Assembly (NCBI RefSeq): GCF_900112485.1
Contig: NZ_FOMG01000014.1
Coordinates: 1 to 64,000 of the forward strand
Source of the DNA: Clostridium uliginosum
GTDB taxonomy: Bacteria > Bacillota > Clostridia > Clostridiales > Clostridiaceae
Length of the DNA stretch: 64,000 nt
Reading direction: 5' to 3'
Shown: in pieces, positions 37,396 to 45,119 of the stretch
Layout of the letters: every line of letters starts with the position of its first letter
Numbering within the stretch: the first letter of the stretch is position 1
Translations under genes and position numbers: made by a program
Notes under the pieces: generated by a model
The model's database searches: none
Told to the model about the DNA's origin: nothing
What the model saw: only the letters and a program-made list of their open reading frames with translations

Positions 37396-38763
37396 ATGAA
37401 TTTTGAAGATGAATTTTTAGAAGATTTGAAAGAATTATTAAGAAAAAGAACAGTAAAAGAAAAAGAACATGACAATGCTCCTTTTGGTTATGGTATATTA
37501 GACGGATTAAAATGTGCATTAGAAATTTCTAATAAGTATGGTTTTAATACGGTTAACTTAGATAATTTTATAGGATATGCTGAATATGGAGAAGGCGATG
37601 ATTATGTTGGTGTTCTAGGACATATAGATGTGGTTCCTCAAGGCAATAATTGGGATCAAGATCCATTCAATCCTATAATTAAAGATGGAAAAATATATGC
37701 AAGAGGTTCATTAGATGATAAAGGACCAATATTATGTGCTCTTTATGCACTAAAACTAATAAAAGATTCTAATATTAAGCTATCCAAAAAGGTTAGAGTA
37801 ATATTTGGAACAAACGAAGAATCTGGTACTGCAGATATAGATCATTATTTAAAGAAAGAAAAGCCACCAATACTTTGCTTTACTCCAGATGCATATTTCC
37901 CAATTGTAACTTCAGAAAAAGGAATTTTGACATTTGAACTTATAAAAAAATTTCAAAGAAGCTTAAATGGATATAAAATCGAATATATTAGAGGTGGTAA
38001 AAAATCTAATGTAGTTCCCGATTACTGTGAATGTAAATTAATATACGATGTAGATAGAAATGTAGTTGATGATTTTAAAGATACTAACTTGAAAAACAGG
38101 TATAAAATAATCACAAATGTTGAAAAAAATGTAGTGGTAATTAGAAGTAGTGGAAAATCTTCTCACGGGAGTACTCCCGAACGAGGTAATAATGCTATAT
38201 CTAATATGTTAATTTATCTAAATAAAACACTAAGATATGAAGATGAATTTTCAATTTTTTTAAATGAATTTTCTAATATTATTGGATTTGATTATACAGG
38301 AGAAAAATTAAATATTAATTTTTCAGATGAAGAGTCTGGAAAATTAACATTGAATCTTGGAATTATTAACGGAGATACTTCTGAAATAAGAATGAGATTT
38401 AATGTAAGGTATCCTGTAAAAGCTAATTATGAAAAAATTATATCTAATATTAAAGAAAGAATTCAAGATAAAAAGTTTATTTTTGAAATGGGAAACCATA
38501 ACCCACCATTACATTTTAAAAAAGATCACAAATTAGTATTAGCTCTTAAAAAAGCATATGAGGAATCAACAGGAGATGTTGCAGAATTACTATCAACAGG
38601 TGGAGGAACTTACGCAAAATTGATGCCTAATACTGTAGCTTTTGGACCTATTTTTGATGAAAAACATAATTTATGTCATCAAGCAAATGAAAATATAGAG
38701 TTATCATTACTTAAAAAATGTATTGAAATATATGCAAGGGCCATATATGAATTGGCAAAGTAA
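37396..38763 (+). CDS. M20-family dipeptidase (PepV/Sapep-like)
   Basis: A 455-aa metallopeptidase. The metal ligands are in GHIDVVPQG (His near 76), ARGSLDDKGP (Asp near 108) and the catalytic Glu in GTNEESG (near 140). The lid domain and the final His in HNLCHQANE are present. It is cytoplasmic, with no signal. PepV-like enzymes remove single residues from short peptides and prefer Asp-containing or beta-linked dipeptides in some species. Its place in this PTS operon suggests trimming of imported glyco-dipeptides. The nearest good Shine-Dalgarno (GAAAGGA) is 26 nt from the ATG, so the start is less certain. Confidence 0.85.
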   Translation: MNFEDEFLEDLKELLRKRTVKEKEHDNAPFGYGILDGLKCALEISNKYGFNTVNLDNFIGYAEYGEGDDYVGVLGHIDVVPQGNNWDQDPFNPIIKDGKIYARGSLDDKGPILCALYALKLIKDSNIKLSKKVRVIFGTNEESGTADIDHYLKKEKPPILCFTPDAYFPIVTSEKGILTFELIKKFQRSLNGYKIEYIRGGKKSNVVPDYCECKLIYDVDRNVVDDFKDTNLKNRYKIITNVEKNVVVIRSSGKSSHGSTPERGNNAISNMLIYLNKTLRYEDEFSIFLNEFSNIIGFDYTGEKLNINFSDEESGKLTLNLGIINGDTSEIRMRFNVRYPVKANYEKIISNIKERIQDKKFIFEMGNHNPPLHFKKDHKLVLALKKAYEESTGDVAELLSTGGGTYAKLMPNTVAFGPIFDEKHNLCHQANENIELSLLKKCIEIYARAIYELAK

Positions 38764-38780
38764 AAGTAAAAATTAACTTT

Positions 38781-38851
38781 AGGCACATTCAAAAAAATAA
38801 TAGACCAAATATACGACACATCTTTGGTCTATTATTTTCTTTTATGTGCCT
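38781..38851. repeat. Family A internal-deletion derivative (71 bp)
   Basis: It has the same two ends as the 159-bp copy at 435 (AGGCACATTCAAAAAAATAA and ATTATTTTCTTTTATGTGCC). The middle 88 bp are missing; the junction is at AGACCAAATATACGAC. It folds into a near-perfect hairpin between the dipeptidase and aspA genes, where it could reduce readthrough. Confidence 0.75.
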
Positions 38852-38900
38852 TAAGACAATAATTAATAGTAGACATTATAAATAATTGGAGGAATTTGGT

Positions 38901-40280
38901 ATGGAATTTAGAAGAGAAGAAGATTCTATTGGAGAAAAATACGTTCCAAAGGAAGTCTATTATGGTGTACAAAGTCTAAGAGGATATGAAAATTTTAGAA
39001 TTAGTGGATTAGATGTGAATGAAAATTTCATAAAAGATTTGGCTCTAGTAAAGAAAGCATGTGCAATAGCAAATTTAGAAAGTAAACAATTAAATGAAAA
39101 AATAGCAAAAGCAATTATTGAAGCATGTGATGAAGTTTGCAATGGTAAATTAATAGACCAATTTATTATAGACCCTATTCAAGGTGGAGCAGGAACATCA
39201 ATGAATATGAATATGAATGAAATAATTGCTAATAGAGCTAACGAAATATTAGGTTATGAAAAGGGAAAAAAATTTCCAGTGCATCCCAATGATCATGTTA
39301 ATAAAGGACAATCTACTAATGATGTTATTCCAACAGCGGCAAGTATAACTACTTATAGACTTTTGGATGAGTATATAAAAGAAATAGAGAGACTAGAAAA
39401 GGCTTTATTAAAAAAAGGAGTAGAATTTACGCCTATAATAAAAATGGGAAGAACAGAAATGCAAGATGCAGTACCTATAAGTTTAGGAAGTGAATTTAAA
39501 GCTTTTGCAAAAGCAATTGGTAGAGATGTTAAAAGATTAGAGATTTCTAAGAAAAGATTAAAAGAAGTAAATTTAGGTGGAACAGCAATAGGAACAGGCA
39601 TAACTGCTAATGAAAGTTATATAAAAAGTGTTGCTATTATTTTAAGTGATTTATTGGGATATGATATACATCAATCTGAAGATTTAATAGATGCTACTCA
39701 AAACTTAGATAAATTTTCAGAGATATCATCTAATTTAAAAGTTTGTGCTGTAAATATAAGCAAATTAGCAGGAGACTTAATTTTAATGTCATCTGGTCCA
39801 AGAACAGGTATTGGAGAAATTAAACTTCCAGCTAAGCAAAATGGCTCATCAATTATGCCAGGAAAAGTTAATCCTGTAATGCCAGAATTAATGAAACAAA
39901 TATCTTATCAAGTTATAGGAAATGATTTAACTATTACATTAGCTGTACAAGCTGGTCAATTAGAATTAAATGCTTTTTGCCCAATTATTATATTTAATTT
40001 ATATCAATCAATTACTATATTAACAAATGGAGTAAAAACATTTATAGACAATTGCATTGTGGATATTGAAGCTAATAAAGAGAGATGTAGGGAATTAGTA
40101 GAAAGAAGTGTAGGAACAGTTACAGCTTTAATACCTGTAATAGGATATGAGAAATCAGCAGATATTGCTAAAAAAGCTTTAAAGACTGGTAAATCTATAA
40201 AAGAAGTAATAAAAGAAGAATGTGATTTTAGTGAAAGTGAAATTAACAAGATACTAAATATAGAAAAAATGGGTGAATAA
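38901..40280 (+). CDS. aspA: Aspartate ammonia-lyase (aspartase)
   Basis: Converts L-aspartate to fumarate and ammonia. 459 aa. It has the superfamily signature GSSIMPGKVNP (near 314), the substrate-binding segment GQSTNDVIPTAASI (near 137), TEMQDAVPISLG, and the aspartase-type start FRREEDSIGEKYVPKEVYYG. ATG 38901 follows TTGGAGG. It consumes the aspartate that the glycosylasparaginase at 42540 would release, supporting one catabolic pathway. The 137-bp gap from the dipeptidase gene contains a hairpin repeat. Confidence 0.93.
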   Translation: MEFRREEDSIGEKYVPKEVYYGVQSLRGYENFRISGLDVNENFIKDLALVKKACAIANLESKQLNEKIAKAIIEACDEVCNGKLIDQFIIDPIQGGAGTSMNMNMNEIIANRANEILGYEKGKKFPVHPNDHVNKGQSTNDVIPTAASITTYRLLDEYIKEIERLEKALLKKGVEFTPIIKMGRTEMQDAVPISLGSEFKAFAKAIGRDVKRLEISKKRLKEVNLGGTAIGTGITANESYIKSVAIILSDLLGYDIHQSEDLIDATQNLDKFSEISSNLKVCAVNISKLAGDLILMSSGPRTGIGEIKLPAKQNGSSIMPGKVNPVMPELMKQISYQVIGNDLTITLAVQAGQLELNAFCPIIIFNLYQSITILTNGVKTFIDNCIVDIEANKERCRELVERSVGTVTALIPVIGYEKSADIAKKALKTGKSIKEVIKEECDFSESEINKILNIEKMGE

Positions 40281-40334
40281 ATTAGTAGTATTAATGAAAT
40301 TAATCAAAGTAAAGAGGCTGTCTCAGAATAAATG

Positions 40335-40558
40335 TACTATGTTTTAAAATAGTATTGATATTGCAGTATAAAGCTCATGGACAGGGAAATTTACTTTAAG
40401 AACTCTAAAATAAAGCTTAGTCCAATTAATGCATGCTCCCAATCAAAGATTGTGACAAGCAATTAATAGTACAAATCTTCATTAAGAATTCTAAAAAGCA
40501 AATTTCAATGCCAGTTCGCCCTTATACTAAAATATCAACATTGTTTTAAAACATAGTA
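40335..40558. repeat. Family B palindromic repeat, best full copy (about 224 bp)
   Basis: It begins TACTATGTTTTAAAATAGTA and ends ATTGTTTTAAAACATAGTA, so the ends are inverted repeats. Inner pairs are GAACTCTAAAATAAAG / CATTAAGAATTC and GCATGCTCCCAATC / GATTGTGACAAGC. It is flanked at 40312 by GGCTGTCTCAG, a family C-type end. It lies between the aspA and activator genes, which converge. Confidence 0.7.
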
Positions 40559-40564
40559 AATAAA

Positions 40565-40619
40565 TAGAGGACTATCTTAAATACATAAGTATGTTTTTTG
40601 AGATAGTCCTCTATTTTTA
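40565..40619. terminator. Strong terminator between aspA and the activator gene
   Basis: AGAGGACTATCT (40566-40577) pairs perfectly with AGATAGTCCTCT (40601-40612), followed by ATTTTTAT. It may also be the outer end of the composite repeat. Confidence 0.7.
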
Positions 40620-40702
40620 TGTTAAAACAGAACTTAAAGCTTAAAGAAATAAATTAACTCATTTGTTATGTTTAAATTTTATTGATATAAACAATGTTGA
40701 TT

Positions 40703-42289
40703 TTAGTTAGATATATATGCAACTAAAACAATTAAGAATAATATTTCTATATCAGATAAATTTACGTTGTAGATTTCTTCAATATTATATTTAAACTTTA
40801 AAGTTAAAGAGTAGTAGTCTGGGTATAATTTTTTTAACTTATTTATAATAGGTGTGCAATTTATGTTTATAAGGTTAATTCTTTCATAAATTAGATCAAT
40901 ATGAATATGAAAGAAATTATTTAATATATCATCAGTAAAAAAAGTTTTTGTTCTTTCGTTGATATTAATAAGATTTTCATAAAGGCTTTCATAAGCTGAG
41001 TTATTTAAATTATAATGATAATTTGGTATATTGTTTTTTATTGTAATTAAATAATCATTGAAACTATCAACTAAAGTACTATTATTAAGATGTTTATTTT
41101 TTAATGAATTATTTATATTAGTAATTAAATCTTTAAAGCTATTAAGAATACTTTGTTTGTACTTTAAAAATGAATGATTAGTTATTTTAGTATTATTATC
41201 ATAAATAAAATAACCATTTAAATTATTAAGGCAATTAAGTAAATTTTTTTCACTTAATAAAGGTTGACTAAGTTTACTTTGTAAATTATCAGGAAGATCA
41301 AGGCTATTTATTTTTACTTGCTTTTTGTTATTTATTAAGTAATCAGAGTATGCATTAGCTACTGCCAATGTTATGTCATTTTTTAATTGTCCTATATTAT
41401 ATGGACAATCATATGATAAGAAACAAAGAATAGAATTATAAGAAATAAGAATAGGCTTGTTTAATTTTTGACTTTCTTGTTTTAAAAAAGATTCTATTAA
41501 TACTAATCGTTCCTCTAGACTTCGCTCATTTAGAGAAGGAAGATATATTTTAATTGGAATTCTTCTTATAAATGTATCTAATAAAGAAGTATTGATGTCT
41601 TTATTAGTTGCACAAATAATACGAGCGGATGACTTTATTTTATGTGACACCTCTCCAAATCTTTTAAAATAACCAGTATCCATAAATATAAAAAGCATTT
41701 CTTGACCTTCGCTTGGTAAATTGTGAATTTCATCTAAGAATAGAATACCACCATCAGCTTGTTCAATTAAACCGGATTTATCTTTAGTAGCACCAGTAAA
41801 AGTTCCTTTTTTAACTCCAAAAAGATGAGAACTCAAAAGTTGAACATTGTTTGAATAATCAGAACAATTAAAGTGTAAAAAAGGTATGTCCTTAGTAGTA
41901 TTTAGTGAACTTGCATATTCATGCATTAATGATGCAAGCATAGATTTACCAACACCAGTATCTCCTATTATCAAACAATTCATTCCATTAGGAGGATATA
42001 ATATAGCAGTTTTTGATAATTTTAATGCATGAGTTAATGATGGATAAAAATAAGATAATTGATCCATTGATGAATTTGTACTAATGTCTAAATTATTAGG
42101 ATTATTTAAGAAATATTTAACAGGTCTAGAATTGTTTTTATATAAAAGATTGTCTTTAACGAGCAAATTCAAATCTTTACTAACATTAGAACGTTCTAAA
42201 TTAAGATAATCACTAATTTTTTTAGTTGTAATCCCAGTGGCATTATCTAATTTTTTAATAGTATCATAAATTAATTTAATTCTTTTCAT
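40703..42289 (-). CDS. Sigma-54-dependent activator, short LevR-like form
   Basis: 528 aa. An N-terminal winged HTH (1-60) is followed by a AAA+ domain with Walker A GDTGVGKS (109-116), the sigma-54-contacting loop GTFTGA (162-167) and Walker B GGILFLDE (180-187). One PRD-like helical region lies at the C-terminus (about 400-528, with HIHIDLIYERI). LevR/CelR activators are usually near 900 aa with PRD-EIIA-EIIB-PRD, so this one ends after the first PRD. It is transcribed divergently from the glycosylasparaginase gene. It should drive the two sigma-54 promoters at 35545 and 42483. Confidence 0.88.
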   Translation of the reverse strand: MKRIKLIYDTIKKLDNATGITTKKISDYLNLERSNVSKDLNLLVKDNLLYKNNSRPVKYFLNNPNNLDISTNSSMDQLSYFYPSLTHALKLSKTAILYPPNGMNCLIIGDTGVGKSMLASLMHEYASSLNTTKDIPFLHFNCSDYSNNVQLLSSHLFGVKKGTFTGATKDKSGLIEQADGGILFLDEIHNLPSEGQEMLFIFMDTGYFKRFGEVSHKIKSSARIICATNKDINTSLLDTFIRRIPIKIYLPSLNERSLEERLVLIESFLKQESQKLNKPILISYNSILCFLSYDCPYNIGQLKNDITLAVANAYSDYLINNKKQVKINSLDLPDNLQSKLSQPLLSEKNLLNCLNNLNGYFIYDNNTKITNHSFLKYKQSILNSFKDLITNINNSLKNKHLNNSTLVDSFNDYLITIKNNIPNYHYNLNNSAYESLYENLININERTKTFFTDDILNNFFHIHIDLIYERINLININCTPIINKLKKLYPDYYSLTLKFKYNIEEIYNVNLSDIEILFLIVLVAYISN

Positions 42290-42394
42290 ATAAATTACCC
42301 ACTTTAGTAAAATATTTTTGTATAAAAATTTGTTACATAATGTATTACTATTAACAAATACTGTATTAATAGTAGCATATTGTGTATAGCTTTA

Positions 42395-42406
42395 CAACAC
42401 ACTTAT
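42395..42406 (+). promoter_or_regulatory. Candidate activator site upstream of second sigma-54 promoter
   Basis: CAACACACTTAT matches the two motifs at 35416 and 35468. It lies 77 bp upstream of the -24 box and pairs partly with TTGTGT at 42380, giving an inverted repeat. An enhancer role is inferred. Confidence 0.5.
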
Positions 42407-42482
42407 TATAATTATAATTATGAAGAATAAGAAAAATTAAAAAACTAAGATATAGTCATACATTTAAATATATTCTATTAAT

Positions 42483-42498
42483 TGGCATGTTTATTGCT
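42483..42498 (+). promoter_or_regulatory. Sigma-54 (-24/-12) promoter of the glycosylasparaginase operon
   Basis: TGGCATGTTTATTGCT has the same elements and spacing as the promoter at 35545 and lies 42 bp before the gene start. The two promoters share TGGCAT and TTGCT exactly. Confidence 0.87.
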
Positions 42499-42539
42499 TT
42501 AATTATTATAGTAATGTAATAATGATTGGAGGAATATTC

Positions 42540-43502
42540 ATGAAATGGACAATGATAGCAACATGGAGAATGGCAATAGAAGGAATAACAGAAGCATCAA
42601 AAGATTTAGAAAAAGGTTGTTTTTCGGGAAATGCTATAGAGAAAGCAATTAAAATGGTGGAAGACTTTCCTTATTATAAATCAGTTGGATATGGTGGATT
42701 ACCAAACGAAAAGTGTCAGGTTGAGTTAGATGCTGCATATATGGATGGAGATACACTTTCAATTGGAGCTATTGGAGGAATAACTGACTTTAAAAATCCA
42801 ATTAGTATTGCAAAAAAATTAAGTGAAGAAAGATTTAATTGTTTTCTTGTTGGATTAGGGGCAAATGAGTACGCTCAAAAAGAAGGCTTTGAAAGGGTAA
42901 ATATGTTAACAGATAGAGCAAAAAGGCACTATCAAAAAAGAATAAGAGAAACAATAGATAAGGGATTGAGTCCTTATGCTGGTCATGATACTGTAGGAAT
43001 GATTGCTATTGATAAGAATGGAAAGATGGCTGCAGGAACGTCAACAAGTGGACTTTTTATGAAGAAAAAAGGTAGAGTTGGAGATTCTCCAGTTTCAGGT
43101 TCAGGTTTTTATGTTGATAGTGAAATAGGTGGAGCATCAGCAACAGGTCTTGGAGAAGATTTAATGAAGGGATGTATTTCATATGAAATAGTAAGATTAA
43201 TGAAAGAAGGATTACATCCTCAACAAGCAGCTGATAAAGCAGTGTTAGAATTAAATGAAAAATTAATTAAAAGAAGAGGAAAATCAGGTGATATATCAAT
43301 AGTTGCACTTAATAATAAAGGGGAATGGGGAGTTGCAACTAATATTGAAGGATTCACATTTTCAGTAGTTTCAGAAGACGAACATCCAACTGTTTATTTA
43401 TGTAATAAAATTAACAATGGACAAACTACATATGATGTAGCTACAAAGGAATGGTTAGAAGCTTATGAAAAGAGAATTAAATCACCAATTACTTTTGATT
43501 AA
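42540..43502 (+). CDS. Glycosylasparaginase (N4-(GlcNAc)-asparaginase), Ntn hydrolase
   Basis: Cleaves the amide between a sugar and asparagine, releasing aspartate and a glycosylamine. The 320-aa precursor has the autocleavage site GHD|TVGM with nucleophile Thr151. It also has the substrate-binding block RVGDSPVSGSGFY (near 181) and GGASATGLGED. The flavobacterial enzyme cleaves at nearly the same position (Thr152) but is secreted. This one has no signal peptide, so it acts on imported substrate. ATG 42540 follows TTGGAGG. First gene of the second sigma-54 unit, with CutC and PTS IIA. Confidence 0.92.
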   Translation: MKWTMIATWRMAIEGITEASKDLEKGCFSGNAIEKAIKMVEDFPYYKSVGYGGLPNEKCQVELDAAYMDGDTLSIGAIGGITDFKNPISIAKKLSEERFNCFLVGLGANEYAQKEGFERVNMLTDRAKRHYQKRIRETIDKGLSPYAGHDTVGMIAIDKNGKMAAGTSTSGLFMKKKGRVGDSPVSGSGFYVDSEIGGASATGLGEDLMKGCISYEIVRLMKEGLHPQQAADKAVLELNEKLIKRRGKSGDISIVALNNKGEWGVATNIEGFTFSVVSEDEHPTVYLCNKINNGQTTYDVATKEWLEAYEKRIKSPITFD

Positions 43503-43565
43503 ACATTAGATTTTATATTTAAATATGTATATTAATAAATTCGTTATCCTGGGAGGAAATCATAA

Positions 43566-44174
43566 ATGAGTATATATGAAGTTTGCGTAGGAAACTATAA
43601 TGAAGCTTTAAGAGCTGAAAAGCTAGGTGCTAATAGAATTGAACTTTGTGATAATCTTTTAGAAGATGGAACTACTCAAAGTTATGGAACTATAAAGAGA
43701 ACAATATCAAACTTAAATATTCCTGTCATGGTTATTATTAGACCAAGAGGTGGAAATTTTAATTATTCTCTAGAAGAGATTGAAATAATGAAAGATGATA
43801 TTAGAATTTGCAAAAAACTTGGAGCGTATGGAGTAGTAATAGGAGCATTGAAAAATAAATGTATAGATATAAAGGCAGTTAAAGAACTTGTGAAAATTGC
43901 AAAGCCTATGAGTATAACATTCCATATGGCTTTTGATGAAATAGAAGATAAGTATAAAGCCATTGATGAACTAGTAGATTTAGGAGTAGATAGAATATTA
44001 ACTAAAGGTGGAAATGAAAATGCATTAAGTGGAAAAGAAATGATAAAAAGTTTAGTTGAATATTCAAATGATAGAATTTCTATTATGCCAGGAAAAGGGG
44101 TAACAAAAGAAAATAGAGAATTTATACTGGATTTTACTGGAGCAAAAGAAATTCATGGCAGTAAAGTAGTGTAA
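43566..44174 (+). CDS. cutC: CutC-family TIM-barrel protein
   Basis: 202 aa, the CutC family (start YEVCVGNYNEALRAEKLGANRIELCDNL; later GGNFNYSLEEIEIMKDDI and TFHMAFDE). CutC is named for copper tolerance in E. coli, but its biochemical role is unsettled and a TIM barrel suggests an enzyme. Here it lies between glycosylasparaginase and a PTS IIA gene. A role in processing the sugar part is a reasonable guess. Start follows GGGAGG. It is shorter than the about 248-aa E. coli protein. Confidence 0.88.
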   Translation: MSIYEVCVGNYNEALRAEKLGANRIELCDNLLEDGTTQSYGTIKRTISNLNIPVMVIIRPRGGNFNYSLEEIEIMKDDIRICKKLGAYGVVIGALKNKCIDIKAVKELVKIAKPMSITFHMAFDEIEDKYKAIDELVDLGVDRILTKGGNENALSGKEMIKSLVEYSNDRISIMPGKGVTKENREFILDFTGAKEIHGSKVV

Positions 44175-44200
44175 AATATAATTATAAGAGAAGAGGGATA

Positions 44201-44515
44201 ATGATGGAAAAATTAGAAGAAATATCATTCAAGTTAATTAGTAATTCTGGTGAAGCAAGATCACTATTATTTGAAGCATTAAGAGATTCAAGAGAAGGAA
44301 ATTTTGAAGAAGCAGAAAAAAAAATTAATGAAGCGGAAACTAGCATGTTAAAGGCTCATGAATCACACTTTTCATTAATACAACAAGAAGCGGCAGGAGA
44401 TAAAATTGAAATATCATTACTTTTAATGCATGCAGAAGATCAATTAATTACAACAGAAACACTAAAAAGTATTGTAAAAGAAATGATATTAATGAATAAA
44501 AAATTTTCAAAATAA
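44201..44515 (+). CDS. PTS EIIA, lactose/cellobiose family
   Basis: 104 aa, three-helix LacF/ChbA-type protein. The phosphorylated His lies in LLMHAEDQL (near 77). It is the only IIA of this type in the window. It therefore most likely serves the IIB/IIC pair at 35620-37349, although it is on a different transcript 7 kb away. Two adjacent ATG codons (44201, 44204) follow AGAGGG. Last gene of the sigma-54 unit. Confidence 0.9.
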   Translation: MMEKLEEISFKLISNSGEARSLLFEALRDSREGNFEEAEKKINEAETSMLKAHESHFSLIQQEAAGDKIEISLLLMHAEDQLITTETLKSIVKEMILMNKKFSK

Positions 44516-44644
44516 TATATTTAATTTATATATTTCCCAACTATGTATGTTAAAATCCATATTTTGAAAAATTACCATATTTTTATTACTATAAATCTTC
44601 AGTAAATATATTATGAAGAAAATTTTTTAGAACATATATATTAG

Positions 44645-44867
44645 GCTATGTTTTAATATAGTGTTGATATTGTTACATTTTTGTGAAGTGTGCATTAGAA
44701 TTGGACTTTTAGAACTCTTAATGAGTATTGTCACATTAGTTGCTTGTCCAAAACTTGTTTTTGGAATAAGCTGGAATGGGACTATACTCATTTAGATGTT
44801 TTTAAGTTCAATTCTTTAGCACGCTGAACAATATGTAACAATATCAACACGCTTTTAAAACATAGCC
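44645..44867. repeat. Family B palindromic repeat, second full copy
   Basis: The ends GCTATGTTTTAATATAGTG and CGCTTTTAAAACATAGC are inverted repeats. Next to them GTTGATATTGTTACAT pairs with ATGTAACAATATCAAC. The inner hairpin includes GCTTGTCC and TTTGGAATAAGC. It lies between the IIA gene and its terminator. Confidence 0.7.
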
Positions 44868-44883
44868 ATATATTATAAATAGA

Positions 44884-44930
44884 ACAGGCATTTTATTATC
44901 AAACTTGATAGTGAAATGCCTGTTTTTAAT
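44884..44930 (+). terminator. Intrinsic terminator of the glycosylasparaginase operon
   Basis: AACAGGCATTT pairs with AAATGCCTGTT, followed by TTTAAT. The inner TATCA/TGATA pair strengthens it. It lies after the family B copy, 370 bp past the IIA stop. Confidence 0.75.
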
Positions 44931-44986
44931 ATTTATTATTTAATGATTAATAAATATTTTAGGTTGTGTTTTAAGTGAAGGTTGAT

Positions 44987-45075
44987 ATTGTAATAAGAAA
45001 AAGTTTGAAGGAACTTTTTTAGAGTATTTGGAGATAGTAAAAAAGATCCAGACATGTCTAAGCTTTCATATAAGA
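44987..45075 (+). pseudogene. Decayed copy of the prkA 5' coding region
   Basis: About 89 bp match positions 50088-50177 in prkA with roughly six differences, including one deleted A in a poly-A run that shifts the frame. The readable part encodes NKKKFEGTFLEYLEIVKK. It starts exactly where a family B end (GGTTGATATTG) stops. It lies just past the lysR 3' end, in the same orientation as prkA. Confidence 0.8.
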
Positions 45076-45119
45076 TGAACCATTTAATTAATAGAAGTAT
45101 TCACTATAAATAATTTTTA

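Noticed and set aside
23561-44867. Repeat copies considered as a CRISPR array
   Set aside because: They are spread over many gaps, are internally palindromic and have no regular spacers. No cas genes are present.
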